A stretch of DNA of 9,152 nucleotides from an uncultured Collinsella sp. (GCA_900553475.1 USEF01000054.1:1-9152); one strand, 5' to 3'; positions 1-6,864 are shown, counted from the stretch's first letter. Notes: generated from the sequence alone by a model not told the origin. Numbers and translations are program-made.

Positions 1-29
1 AACGGATGCGGGCCGACCGTTTTCTGTCT
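1..29 (+). terminator. Possible terminator of a gene left of the window
   Basis: AACGG at 1-5 can pair with CCGTT at 17-21 around an 11-nt loop, and a T-rich stretch (TTTTCTGTCT) follows at 20-29. The stem may be longer, because its left arm can continue outside the window. It fits the end of an upstream transcription unit, but a 5-bp stem is weak evidence alone. Confidence 0.3.
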
Positions 30-92
30 AAGCCCGTGCTGTTAGCGCTTGTCTCGTTGAGCGGGCGAGGTTCGCGTGTGAGCGGTAAGTTC

Positions 93-130
93 TATTCCAA
101 AATGGAATACAGTGGGCTTAAGCTGGAATT
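93..130 (+). promoter_or_regulatory. LysR-type operator: 17-bp palindrome plus a downstream half-site
   Basis: TATTCCAAAATGGAATA at 93-109 is a perfect inverted repeat with 7-bp arms (TATTCCA and TGGAATA) and a 3-bp centre. It contains the T-N11-A pattern of LysR-type regulators (T95 to A107). The half-site recurs as TGGAATT at 124-130, exactly 21 bp (two helical turns) downstream and touching the predicted -35 box. The palindrome centre lies about 64 bp upstream of the predicted transcription start, the usual position of a LysR recognition site; the extra half-site lies where the activation site normally sits. The LysR regulator at 5395-6318 is one candidate to bind here; a regulator encoded left of the window is the alternative. 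Confidence 0.65.
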
Positions 131-158
131 GATGTCCGGGTACCTGCTTTTCTAGAAT
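129..158 (+). promoter_or_regulatory. Sigma-70-type promoter of the amidohydrolase/ceramidase-like/PTS operon
   Basis: TTGATG at 129-134 matches the -35 consensus at 4 of 6 positions and TAGAAT at 153-158 matches the -10 consensus at 5 of 6, with an 18-bp spacer. Transcription would start near 165, giving a leader of about 26 nt before the ATG at 191. The moderate -35 box overlapped by an operator half-site suggests a promoter that depends on an activator. Confidence 0.6.
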
Positions 159-190
159 GTTTTCAACAAGATGAAAGGCGGTTCCAACCA

Positions 191-1225
191 ATGATTATCG
201 ATGCAAATTCCTACTGGTTCGACGAGCACATCTTTCATGACGAGACGCTCTGCGAACAGTTTTTGGCCGAGGTACCCCGCGCCTATGACACCGAAGGCTA
301 TCTAACCATGAATTCCGCCGGCAAACGACAGATCGTGATCGAGATGCCCGCCGGTTCTCCGGGTCTTAACTACATTGAGGGCGACTACACCCTCGAGAAG
401 CGCTTGGCCGATATGGATGAGGCGGGGGTCGACAAGGCGATCCTCAAGCTCCCCGGTTGTCACGAGTGGATGTCGCTCGAGATGTGCCGGCGTTTCAACG
501 ACGGTATGGCTGCTGACGCGAAGGCGTCAAGTGGCCGTCTGATTCCGCTTGTCGCTGTGCCGCCCTTTGGCACCAAAGCGAATTTGGAGGAGCTCGATCG
601 CAGGCTCGACGATGGTTTTGCGGGTGTGCAGCTCTGCGCTCACTACGGCAAGCGCTATCTCGACGACCAGGTCTTCTCGAGCTTTTTCGAGCACCTGAAC
701 GAACGCCATGTCACCGTTTACGTGCACCATGTTCCCGTGCCGGTCGAGAACGAATCGCTTCTCGCGTACGACAACCTTCGCCGCTCTTATGGCCGCTGCG
801 TCGACCAAACTACGGCGATCGGCCGAGAGATCTTTGGCGATTTCTTTGAGCGCTACCCCAATATCAAGATGGTCCACTCCATGCTCGGCGGCGCATACTT
901 TGCGTTCAAGGAGATGCTGCTGCCTCATGGTCCCAAGCGCCCTGATGCTTCGGGTCGCTTCCAGGCCGATATCGAGACGGTCTCCAAGCGTCTTGAGAAC
1001 AACGTCTATTTCGACATGTCCCATGCTCAGCCCTGGGGCGAAACGCTTCTTGCCTGTGCGGTTGAAGTCCTTGGTGCAGACCATATTGTCTTTGGTACGA
1101 GTTATCCCGTTAAACGCGAGTGGCTAACAGGGGGTGTCGCCTGCGTCCGCGCCACAGATTTAAGTGATACGGACAAGGACCTTATGCTTGGCGGCACGGC
1201 ACAGCGCTTGTACGGCATCGAGTGA
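191..1225 (+). CDS. Amidohydrolase-fold protein of the ACMSD-like type with a degenerate metal site
   Basis: This 344-residue protein has the layout of the Amidohydro_2 family, cytoplasmic TIM-barrel enzymes that include 2-amino-3-carboxymuconate-6-semialdehyde decarboxylase and related decarboxylases and hydrolases. Recognisable elements are the N-terminal strand with D4, a 'LVAVPP' strand at about 120-125, 'GVQL' near 145-148, 'VYVHHVP' (H179, H180), 'MVHSMLGG' (H229), and a C-terminal 'FGTSYP' (301-306) followed by an 'AQRLYGI' end. The family's first-strand D-x-H-x-H is here D4-A-N6-S-Y8, and the acidic residue normally in FGT/S-D-YP is S304. Two histidine ligands and the aspartate are therefore missing, while the equivalents of the third ligand (H179 or H180) and of the catalytic histidine (H229) remain. 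An AGG-containing site at 174-182 lies about 9-12 nt before the ATG. It leads an operon, with the next gene 26 bp downstream. There is no signal peptide. The fold is secure; the reaction is unknown, and a metal-free enzyme or a non-catalytic subunit is possible. Confidence 0.85.
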   Translation: MIIDANSYWFDEHIFHDETLCEQFLAEVPRAYDTEGYLTMNSAGKRQIVIEMPAGSPGLNYIEGDYTLEKRLADMDEAGVDKAILKLPGCHEWMSLEMCRRFNDGMAADAKASSGRLIPLVAVPPFGTKANLEELDRRLDDGFAGVQLCAHYGKRYLDDQVFSSFFEHLNERHVTVYVHHVPVPVENESLLAYDNLRRSYGRCVDQTTAIGREIFGDFFERYPNIKMVHSMLGGAYFAFKEMLLPHGPKRPDASGRFQADIETVSKRLENNVYFDMSHAQPWGETLLACAVEVLGADHIVFGTSYPVKREWLTGGVACVRATDLSDTDKDLMLGGTAQRLYGIE

Positions 1226-1251
1226 GCGACAGATAAAGGAGGGCGTTCGCC

Positions 1252-2499
1252 ATGGATAAGGGAGAGATGAAGGCCGGAGCCGCCCGGGTGGCCATTAACT
1301 TAGAGGACGTATTGCCGTTCGACGGTTTCGACGCACTCCGTCATGAAATCTTTGCCCGTGCCTTCGTGGTCGAAGGGATGGGGCGGCGCGCTTGCATCCT
1401 TTCACTTGAGGTTACCTCGATCGCTCCGGCCCTACTCGTCGATCTGCGTGAGGTTGTCAAGGATGTCTCCAATTGCGACGGCGCCTTTTCTTGGGTGGTC
1501 CCGACCCACACGTTTTCTGCGCCTCACGTGCGCACCCCTGGGCATCTGGCCGACACCGATGCCCGCGATCGAAATGAGCGCTATCGTGCCGCGCTCATCG
1601 CCGCGACACGCGCGGCCGTTGAGCAGGCGGTTGCGGGCATTCGCTCTGTCACGCTCGCCTCGGCGGAGGGCTACTGTCCTGTGAACGTTAACCGCGACAT
1701 TGAGACACCGGCCGGCTGGTGGCTGGGAGTAGACCCCAAGGGGTTTGCCGACCACGCGATGCCCGTACTTGTCGCGAGGGATGCCGAGGACGGGCTCGTT
1801 GCCATGCTTGCGACGGCTGATGTCCAGTCTTCCGTGCTCGACGGATCGCACGATTCTCAGGGGAAGCGCTTGGTGAGCGGGGACCTCTTTGGCTTTGCCG
1901 CCATGGCTCTCGAGCGCGAATTGGGCGGAGTCGTGTTGCTGCTACCCGGTGCCGCGGGGGATCAGAGTCCGGCGGAGCGCGCCGTAACCGTTGCGTTCGA
2001 TTCGACCGGGGCGAAGCAAACGTTAGATGCTCACGAGAGTGGATATCGCATGCTGCATCGACAGGGTCGCGCTATGAGCGATGCGTTGATTGAGGCCGTC
2101 CGTGCGGCGCGTGAGGACGATGCCATCGGCGTCGATGCTCGCACGGTCGACGTCCTTTTGCCCGCCCAGACGCGCGCCGACTTCTGCTCATTGGCCCCGC
2201 ATCGAACTTATGAGTTTCATGCGGCAGGCGAACAGCGTACGAGGGTCTATTTACTTCGGCTGGGAAATGTCGAGTTCGTTGGTATCCAGCCCGAGGTTTC
2301 GAGCTCGTTTGGCGCCGCCGTGCGCGCCGCCCGATTCTGCCCCGTGCTCTTTGCCACGCTTGTCAACGGAGGGCAAAAGTATCTGCCGGCCCCCGATGCG
2401 TACGAGAAAATCACCTATGAGGCCATGAACTCCGGCTTCGCCGCCGGTTCCCATGAGCGCCTCCTTCAAACCATCCTTGCCGCTTTAAACGCGGCATGA
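1252..2499 (+). CDS. Neutral/alkaline ceramidase-like protein (first of two), lacking two site histidines
   Basis: The 415-residue protein resembles the catalytic domain of neutral/alkaline non-lysosomal ceramidases, zinc amidases that cleave N-acyl bonds. Landmarks in order are the N-terminal 'GAARVAI' (9-15), 'PTHTFS' (84-89, replacing the family THTHS), 'VNVNRDI' (144-150), 'ADVQSSVLDGS' (189-199, replacing N-x-x-x-H-P/S-x-x-L), 'GAAGDQSP' (233-240), which carries the catalytic-serine motif, 'QPEVSSSFG' (346-354) with E349, and 'VNGGQKYLPAPDAY' (371-384) with Y377. The second histidine of the THTH motif is F88 and the next zinc histidine is Q192, so zinc binding is probably weakened or lost, while S239, E349 and Y377 are kept. 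There is no signal peptide, unlike secreted ceramidases, which points to a cytoplasmic role. AAAGGAGG at 1235-1242 supports the start. Its stop overlaps an in-frame ATG of the next gene. Similarity to ceramidase is at family level only; a lipid substrate is not implied. Confidence 0.72.
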   Translation: MDKGEMKAGAARVAINLEDVLPFDGFDALRHEIFARAFVVEGMGRRACILSLEVTSIAPALLVDLREVVKDVSNCDGAFSWVVPTHTFSAPHVRTPGHLADTDARDRNERYRAALIAATRAAVEQAVAGIRSVTLASAEGYCPVNVNRDIETPAGWWLGVDPKGFADHAMPVLVARDAEDGLVAMLATADVQSSVLDGSHDSQGKRLVSGDLFGFAAMALERELGGVVLLLPGAAGDQSPAERAVTVAFDSTGAKQTLDAHESGYRMLHRQGRAMSDALIEAVRAAREDDAIGVDARTVDVLLPAQTRADFCSLAPHRTYEFHAAGEQRTRVYLLRLGNVEFVGIQPEVSSSFGAAVRAARFCPVLFATLVNGGQKYLPAPDAYEKITYEAMNSGFAAGSHERLLQTILAALNAA

Positions 2500-2503
2500 C
2501 AAA

Positions 2504-2519
2504 AAGGAGAACTTGCATG
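2504..2519 (+). promoter_or_regulatory. Ribosome binding site fixing the start at 2517
   Basis: AAGGAG at 2504-2509 lies 7 nt before the ATG at 2517-2519. The longer in-frame alternative ATG at 2496 overlaps the previous stop codon and has no such site at a proper distance, and its seven extra residues (MTKRRTC) precede the point where family homology begins. Confidence 0.8.
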
Positions 2520-3635
2520 AATATCGGACATGCACGCCGCAAGATTACCCCGCAAGGCGACATCTATCTAATCGGATACCGTAACCTCCCCAACCGTCTG
2601 GAGCCTGCGACAGGCGTCCATGACGACGTCTTCGCCAACGCGATTCTTTTCCAACAGGACGACCGCGAAGTTTTTCTCTTCAACGCCGATGTTCTCGAGT
2701 TTGAGGAGGGCATGGCCGAGGAGGTTAAGACGATGCTCGCCGAGCGCTACGGAATCGACCGTGACTGCGTTCTGCTCTCCGCGACGCACGACCACACTTC
2801 GATCGTCGCCTACCATCGCGGCTGGTGGACGGGAAAATTCAACGAGGACTACTATCGCTGGTTCCTCGATACCATCTGTCAATGCTTCGAAGAGTGCCGC
2901 GCCAACGCGCGACCTGCGACCTGCCGCATGGGCAAAAAAGTCATCACCGGTTTCTACGACAACCGCATCATCCCAGGTGAACTCGCCGACAATGAGGTCA
3001 TTGTCGTATCGTTCTTCGATACCGAAGGCAAGCCATTTGCGGGCTTTGTGAACTGGGCGGTGCATTCTGCCTGTGTCGGACCCGACTGCACGGAGCTCAC
3101 GAGCGAACTCGCCGGTCTTACCGGCAAAAAGCTCGCTCAGAGTCTTGGTTACTATCCGGCCATGGTCGTCGGTGCTGCTGGCGACTGTAGCGACCGCAAT
3201 TTTCGCCAGGGACGCGGCATTCCCGAGGTTGAGCGTGTTTCGACCGGTCTTGCCGAGGCGATTTCCCGGATCAAGCTCGATCGCGAGGTCGTTCTTGACC
3301 GCATCGAGCCTCAGACGTTCTATCACACCGTTGCCCATGACGACTTTTCGCTCACGCTTAAGTGTGCCGTCATCAGTCTGGGCGGCCTGCATCTCTTTGT
3401 GTTCCCGAGTGAGCTTGGCAGCGACCTGGGCATTCGCATGAAGCGCGAATGCCCGGTCGAGGGAATAGTCTGCGGTTACACCAACGGCTATTTTGAGTAT
3501 TTCCTTCCGGCGCGCGAGTACGGCCTCTCCTTTGAGACCGAGCGTACTCAGATTCCCCAGGGTGAACCGGAACGTCTGTGTGACAAGTTCTGCCAGACGA
3601 CGAGACTTCTCGGCGCAGCAGCTTCGCGTCTGTAG
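2517..3635 (+). CDS. Neutral/alkaline ceramidase-like hydrolase (second of two), active site intact
   Basis: This 372-residue protein has the same fold as its upstream neighbour and begins directly with the 'GHARRKITP' strand, so it has no signal peptide and should be cytoplasmic. Family landmarks are complete: 'SATHDHTS' (88-95, H91 and H93), 'NWAVHSACVG' (179-188, H183), 'GAAGDCSDRN' (219-228, GD-x-S with S225), 'FPSELG' (296-301, E299), and 'YTNGYFEYFLPAREY' (321-335), which carries the conserved tyrosines. In characterised ceramidases the corresponding histidines, glutamate and tyrosine bind zinc and the serine acts in amide cleavage; that assignment here is by motif position. The C-terminal beta-sandwich domain of full-size ceramidases is absent, and the protein ends soon after the catalytic domain. 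It is 17 bp from the previous gene and presumably co-translated and possibly complexed with it. I expect an active amidase or esterase on a small intracellular substrate rather than ceramide. Confidence 0.78.
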   Translation: MNIGHARRKITPQGDIYLIGYRNLPNRLEPATGVHDDVFANAILFQQDDREVFLFNADVLEFEEGMAEEVKTMLAERYGIDRDCVLLSATHDHTSIVAYHRGWWTGKFNEDYYRWFLDTICQCFEECRANARPATCRMGKKVITGFYDNRIIPGELADNEVIVVSFFDTEGKPFAGFVNWAVHSACVGPDCTELTSELAGLTGKKLAQSLGYYPAMVVGAAGDCSDRNFRQGRGIPEVERVSTGLAEAISRIKLDREVVLDRIEPQTFYHTVAHDDFSLTLKCAVISLGGLHLFVFPSELGSDLGIRMKRECPVEGIVCGYTNGYFEYFLPAREYGLSFETERTQIPQGEPERLCDKFCQTTRLLGAAASRL

Positions 3636-3828
3636 ACCTGATTGCGTGGCATGGGCCAATGAGGCTCACTGCCATGTGATCGGCATCTTCCATCTTCTCT
3701 GCCGTTTCCCATCCCGGGCGTACGTGCGTCCGCGGATTTCAAAGGGGGAAGCGGGTTCCTTGTCCTCCCACGTCGACTACGGAGGCATGAAATCTACGCT
3801 ATGCCCCGCTCAGAAAAAGGAGAATTCC
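3636..3828 (+). promoter_or_regulatory. 193-bp intercistronic gap with a stable hairpin
   Basis: The gap is far larger than the 17-26 bp between the other operon genes. CGTGGCA (3645-3651) pairs with TGCCATG (3670-3676), and inside it GGGCC (3653-3657) pairs with GGCTC (3663-3667) around AATGA, giving about 12 pairs including two G-U. No T-run follows, so it is not a simple intrinsic terminator; it could be a processing or pausing site. I find no convincing promoter in the gap. An in-frame ATG at 3787 exists, but GGAGG at 3781-3785 is only 1 nt from it, too close for initiation. Confidence 0.45.
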
Positions 3829-3831
3829 ATG
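3817..3831 (+). promoter_or_regulatory. Ribosome binding site fixing the PTS gene start at 3829
   Basis: AAGGAG at 3817-3822 is 6 nt before the ATG at 3829-3831. The reading frame stays open far upstream into the preceding gene, but homology to EIIB domains begins at this ATG, so the upstream extension is not coding. Confidence 0.85.
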
Positions 3832-5271
3832 AAATACCAGAAGCTTTGCGATGAAATCATCACAAAGGTCGGTGGTCGAGACAATGTGTTAGACGTGAGC
3901 CACTGCATTACGCGTCTCCGCTTCCACCTCAAGGATGAATCGCTCGCCCAGACCAATGAGCTTAAGGCGACGAAGGGCGTCGTTGACGTCATCCAGGCCG
4001 GCGGACAGTATCAGGTCGTGATTGGTGCCACTGTCGAGGCCGTCTACAACGACCTTGTTCAGATTGGCGGGTTCGACTCCAAACCCGCACTCGATATCGA
4101 TGAGGGCGACGACGTCAAAAAGGGCGATCCATTCTCGCGTCTGCTTGCCATCATCTCCGAGATCCTGCAACCGGTTCTTGGCGTGCTTATGGCCGGTGGC
4201 TTTATCAAGTCGATGCTCGCGCTCTGCACGGTTGCCGGTTGGCTAGCCAAGGACAGCAATACGTATGTGACGCTCTCGGCAATCGGAGATTCGGTCTTCT
4301 ATTACTTTCCGCTAATCATTGGCTGGACGTCGGCCAAGAAGTTCGGACTTAAGCCCGTTATGGGAATGGCGCTCGGTGGTATCCTCGTCTACCCGACGCT
4401 CGTTGCCCTTATGGGCGGAGATCCGCTCTACACGCTCGGCGCCGGCACGGTCTTCGAGTCCAATGTCTATGGTGATATTTTTGGCATCCCGCTGATCATG
4501 CAGAATTACTCATCGACGATTCTGCCTGCGATCTTTATCGTCTGGATTGCCTCCAAGGTGCACAAGGCCCTTTCTAACGCGCTGCCCGCGCTTGTGAGCT
4601 CGTTCTTCTCCAACATCCTGACGCTCCTCATTTGCGGCATCCTTGGCCTGCTTGTGGTCGGTCCGGTCATGACGGTCCTCTCCAACATCGTTGCCCAGAT
4701 CATTCTGATGCTCATCAACGTCCAGCCCGCCCTCGCCGGCTTTGTCATCGGCACGTTCTGGAGCCTGCTCGTCATGTTCGGCCTGCACTGGGGTATCATC
4801 CCGCTGTGGTTTCTCGATGTCGCAACCTACGGCTATGACCTCATTAATCCGCTCGTGTATGCAGGCGGTTGTGCCATCGCCGGTGCTGTGCTTGGCATGG
4901 TCATCCGAACCAAGGATTCCGAGGAAAATGCTGCCGTCAACATTCCCGCCCTTGTCTCTTCGATTTTCGGTGTCAACGAGCCTGCGCTTTACGCCATCTT
5001 GCTGCCGCGTAAGCGCCTTATGTGGGCAACCTTTATTTCCGCTGGTGTAGGCGGCGCCATCGCCGGTCTCATGGGTGCCAAACTCTATGCCTTCGGTGCC
5101 TCCGGCCCGCTCGGTTTCCCGAGCTTTATTAACCCTGCTGGCATCGACACGGGCTTTATCGGCCTTGTCATCTCCGGTGTGGTCGCTTTCGTTCTGGCTC
5201 TTGTCGCCGCTATGGTGATCGGTACCAGGAAGGACGAGGGCGGTAAGGCGCTCAACATCTCGGTGGACTAG
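3829..5271 (+). CDS. PTS transporter subunit EIIBC, glucose/beta-glucoside superfamily
   Basis: This 480-residue membrane permease imports a sugar and phosphorylates it during transport, using phosphate from PEP via EI, HPr and EIIA. Residues 1-82 are a glucose-superfamily EIIB domain: 'SHCITRLRF' (24-32) has the phosphorylated cysteine C26, followed by 'GVVDVIQAGGQYQVVIG' (50-66). Residues about 100-466 are EIIC, with about ten hydrophobic segments, 'GLHWGIIP' (319-326) and 'GVNEPALY' (381-388), a variant of the family GITEPAIYG motif. The protein stops at the end of EIIC; the EIIA domain found at the C-terminus of BglF-like proteins is missing and no EIIA gene is in the window, so EIIA must act in trans. 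The length is normal for EIIBC proteins. Pairing with an amidohydrolase and two ceramidase-like proteins is unusual and suggests a sugar carrying an N- or O-acyl group. Sucrose, trehalose, beta-glucoside or amino-sugar specificity cannot be told apart here. Confidence 0.9.
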   Translation: MKYQKLCDEIITKVGGRDNVLDVSHCITRLRFHLKDESLAQTNELKATKGVVDVIQAGGQYQVVIGATVEAVYNDLVQIGGFDSKPALDIDEGDDVKKGDPFSRLLAIISEILQPVLGVLMAGGFIKSMLALCTVAGWLAKDSNTYVTLSAIGDSVFYYFPLIIGWTSAKKFGLKPVMGMALGGILVYPTLVALMGGDPLYTLGAGTVFESNVYGDIFGIPLIMQNYSSTILPAIFIVWIASKVHKALSNALPALVSSFFSNILTLLICGILGLLVVGPVMTVLSNIVAQIILMLINVQPALAGFVIGTFWSLLVMFGLHWGIIPLWFLDVATYGYDLINPLVYAGGCAIAGAVLGMVIRTKDSEENAAVNIPALVSSIFGVNEPALYAILLPRKRLMWATFISAGVGGAIAGLMGAKLYAFGASGPLGFPSFINPAGIDTGFIGLVISGVVAFVLALVAAMVIGTRKDEGGKALNISVD

Positions 5272-5291
5272 TCTGTCTGCGCACTTTAACT

Positions 5292-5339
5292 AAATATGCC
5301 TCGGACGGCGACGTGCCGCCCGAGGCATATTTGTGTTTA
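5292..5339. terminator. Strong bidirectional intrinsic terminator between convergent genes
   Basis: The 13-nt arm at 5292-5304 (AAATATGCCTCGG) is perfectly complementary to 5320-5332, and an inner CGGC/GCCG stem (5306-5309, 5315-5318) closes a GACGT loop. A T-rich tail (TTTGTGTTTAG) follows on the plus strand, and the A-rich left side gives a T-rich tail on the minus strand. It sits between the stop of the PTS gene and the stop of the LysR gene and can end both transcripts. Confidence 0.9.
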
Positions 5340-5394
5340 GTGCCGTTGTCAGCGTGTTTGTGGACACAAGTCTGCGGTTGCGGAGCAGCGGGGA

Positions 5395-6318
5395 TTATGA
5401 CGGTCGTGCCGCGGTGGAAGACGCACGGTCGCCCTGCAGGAGCTGACGGTAGGGGAGGAAGCCGATGAACGAGACGACCGCCTGCGAGTGCGCGGCGTTC
5501 CGCTTGAGGTAGAGCCTGACCTCGGAGGTCGTCGCGGGCTCAAGCGGCACCAGGGCTACCTTTCCGCTGGCAAGCGATTCCGCCGGCTTGCGCATGAGGA
5601 ATGAGACGCCGGCGCCGCGTGCGACAAGAGAGATGATGTTCTCGGCTCGTTTGCCGGTGAACGTAACGCGTGGGCCAAATCCAGCTTCGCGACAAAGGGA
5701 AAGGACGAGCTCGCTTACGAACGAGCCTTGGGGAAGCATGAGGAAATTCTCGTCGATAAGGTCGTCTATCTCGACGGTGTCACGTTCGGCGAGCGGATGG
5801 TCGAGCGGAAGGACGGCCACGAGCCGGTCGGTCGTAAAGGGAATCTTTTTGAACTCCGGCTCGATGGCGCCACTGTCACGGATGAAGGCCAGGTCAATGT
5901 CCTCGTGCAGGAGCATGCGCTTGAGTGTGTCGCCCTCGCCTTCGATGAGCTCGACAGAATATGAGGGGTTCGCCTGCTGAAAATCGATGACGGCGTCCGT
6001 GATCCCATAAGGGGCCATAATGGGGATAGAACCTACGGTGAGGTGCTCGAGCGGCTCACCTGCGCCTATTTGAATGGCGGCAAGATAGCGGTGCTGAAGC
6101 GTCGCAATTTTTTGCGCATAGGGGAGGAGCGCTTCACCTTGCGCGGTGAGTGTTACGTGGCGCTGGCTTCGATCGATGAGCTTGCAGCCGAGTTCGTGCT
6201 CCATTGCCATGATGTGCTTGGAGAGGGTTGATTGCGACATGAAAAGCAGTTCCGCCGGATCAAGAAACGTGCGTGACTGCGCTAAGATGGCGAATTCGCC
6301 AAAGCGGCTGATATCCAT
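5395..6318 (-). CDS. LysR-family transcriptional regulator
   Basis: This 307-residue protein has the two-part LysR layout. Residues 1-60 form the winged helix-turn-helix ('FLDPAELLFMSQSTLSKHI' at 18-36, then 'MEHELGCKLIDRS' and 'VTLTAQGE'). Residues about 91-295 form the two-lobed effector-binding domain, starting 'LTVGSIPIMAPYGITDAV' with 'IDLAFIRD' and 'FLMLPQGSF' further on. The last 15 or so residues, rich in S and A, extend past the usual domain. GGAGG about 8 nt upstream supports the start codon at 6316-6318. It lies 36 bp downstream of the deformylase gene on the same strand and probably shares its transcript, and converges on the catabolic operon. LysR proteins usually activate a nearby gene in response to a small metabolite; the T-N11-A palindrome at 93-109 is a candidate target, which would need action over about 5 kb. 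An 8-base match to that site (CCAAAATG, minus strand) occurs at 6339-6346, just upstream of its own start. Confidence 0.9.
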   Translation of the reverse strand: MDISRFGEFAILAQSRTFLDPAELLFMSQSTLSKHIMAMEHELGCKLIDRSQRHVTLTAQGEALLPYAQKIATLQHRYLAAIQIGAGEPLEHLTVGSIPIMAPYGITDAVIDFQQANPSYSVELIEGEGDTLKRMLLHEDIDLAFIRDSGAIEPEFKKIPFTTDRLVAVLPLDHPLAERDTVEIDDLIDENFLMLPQGSFVSELVLSLCREAGFGPRVTFTGKRAENIISLVARGAGVSFLMRKPAESLASGKVALVPLEPATTSEVRLYLKRNAAHSQAVVSFIGFLPYRQLLQGDRASSTAARPS

Positions 6319-6354
6319 AGGGAGGCCTCCGGTACCCTCATTTTGGCAGGTGGC

Positions 6355-6765
6355 CTAAACCACGACGCCATTGCAGTGGTCGATTTCGTGTTGGATGATC
6401 TCGGCGGTGTAGCCCGAGAAGTTTTTGATGCGGTGGACGAAGTTCTCGTCCAAATACTCAACCTTAATGCGGCGATAGCGGGTACAGGGGCGCTCGCCGA
6501 TCAGCGAGAGGCATCCTTCGCTCGTCTGATAGGCATTGACCTGCTCAAGAATTTGAGGGTTGTACATCAGGAGTGTCCTGTTGCCGTCCTTTACGCAGAT
6601 GATGCGCTTGCGCACACCGATCATGTTGGCGGCGAGCCCCACGCACTCGTGCTCATGCTCGTGGAGTGTATCCAGGAGATCCTGCCCGGTCACGGCATCG
6701 TCGGGTCCCGCGTCTTCGGAAGGCAGGCGCAAAAAGAACTCGGATTTCATGATGGGCTTAATCAT
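6355..6765 (-). CDS. Short peptide deformylase-family protein
   Basis: The 136-residue protein carries the three deformylase motifs. Motif 1 is C41-VGLAANM48, motif 2 is E83-GCLS87 with the metal-binding cysteine C85, and motif 3 is H126-EIDH130. Deformylases are cytoplasmic Fe/Zn enzymes that remove the formyl group from the N-terminal methionine of new proteins. The usual motif 1, G-x-G-x-A-A-x-Q, differs at two places: C41 replaces the first glycine and M48 replaces the glutamine that stabilises the reaction intermediate. The protein ends right after motif 3 and lacks the C-terminal helix of the E. coli enzyme (about 168 residues). Short proteins with an 'AANMIG' motif are, to my recollection, a recognised Gram-positive subgroup, often a second copy besides a canonical enzyme. 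GAGGAG 6 nt upstream supports the start. Its role as main deformylase, accessory enzyme or drug-tolerant backup cannot be settled here. Confidence 0.88.
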   Translation of the reverse strand: MIKPIMKSEFFLRLPSEDAGPDDAVTGQDLLDTLHEHEHECVGLAANMIGVRKRIICVKDGNRTLLMYNPQILEQVNAYQTSEGCLSLIGERPCTRYRRIKVEYLDENFVHRIKNFSGYTAEIIQHEIDHCNGVVV

Positions 6766-6850
6766 GGCGGGCTCCTCATGTCTTATGCTTTCGTGGACTT
6801 TTAATAATAGCGCGGAAGGAAAGCTGCGCGTCCGCGTTACAATCTTTCAA
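6766..6850. promoter_or_regulatory. Divergent promoter region between the deformylase and MFS genes
   Basis: The AT-rich island at 6799-6809 reads TATTAT on the minus strand (6809-6804), a good -10 box that would give the deformylase gene a leader of about 30 nt; no clear -35 was found at 17 bp. On the plus strand TACAAT at 6838-6843 is a -10 candidate for the MFS gene, with start near 6850, again without a good -35. Individual elements are uncertain; that the region drives transcription both ways follows from the gene layout. Confidence 0.4.
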
Positions 6851-6864
6851 CGTTGGACCATGTT

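Noticed and set aside
527..1084. 185-codon antisense frame within the amidohydrolase gene
   Set aside because: No domain, no start signal, and fully inside a supported gene on the other strand.
2568..3659. 363-codon open frame antisense to the second ceramidase-like gene
   Set aside because: It has no recognisable domain, no good ribosome binding site, and mirrors a well-supported gene; long antisense frames are expected in GC-rich coding DNA.
3493..3828. Upstream extension of the PTS frame
   Set aside because: It overlaps the end of the previous gene in another frame and has no EIIB similarity; the strong ribosome binding site lies at 3817-3822.
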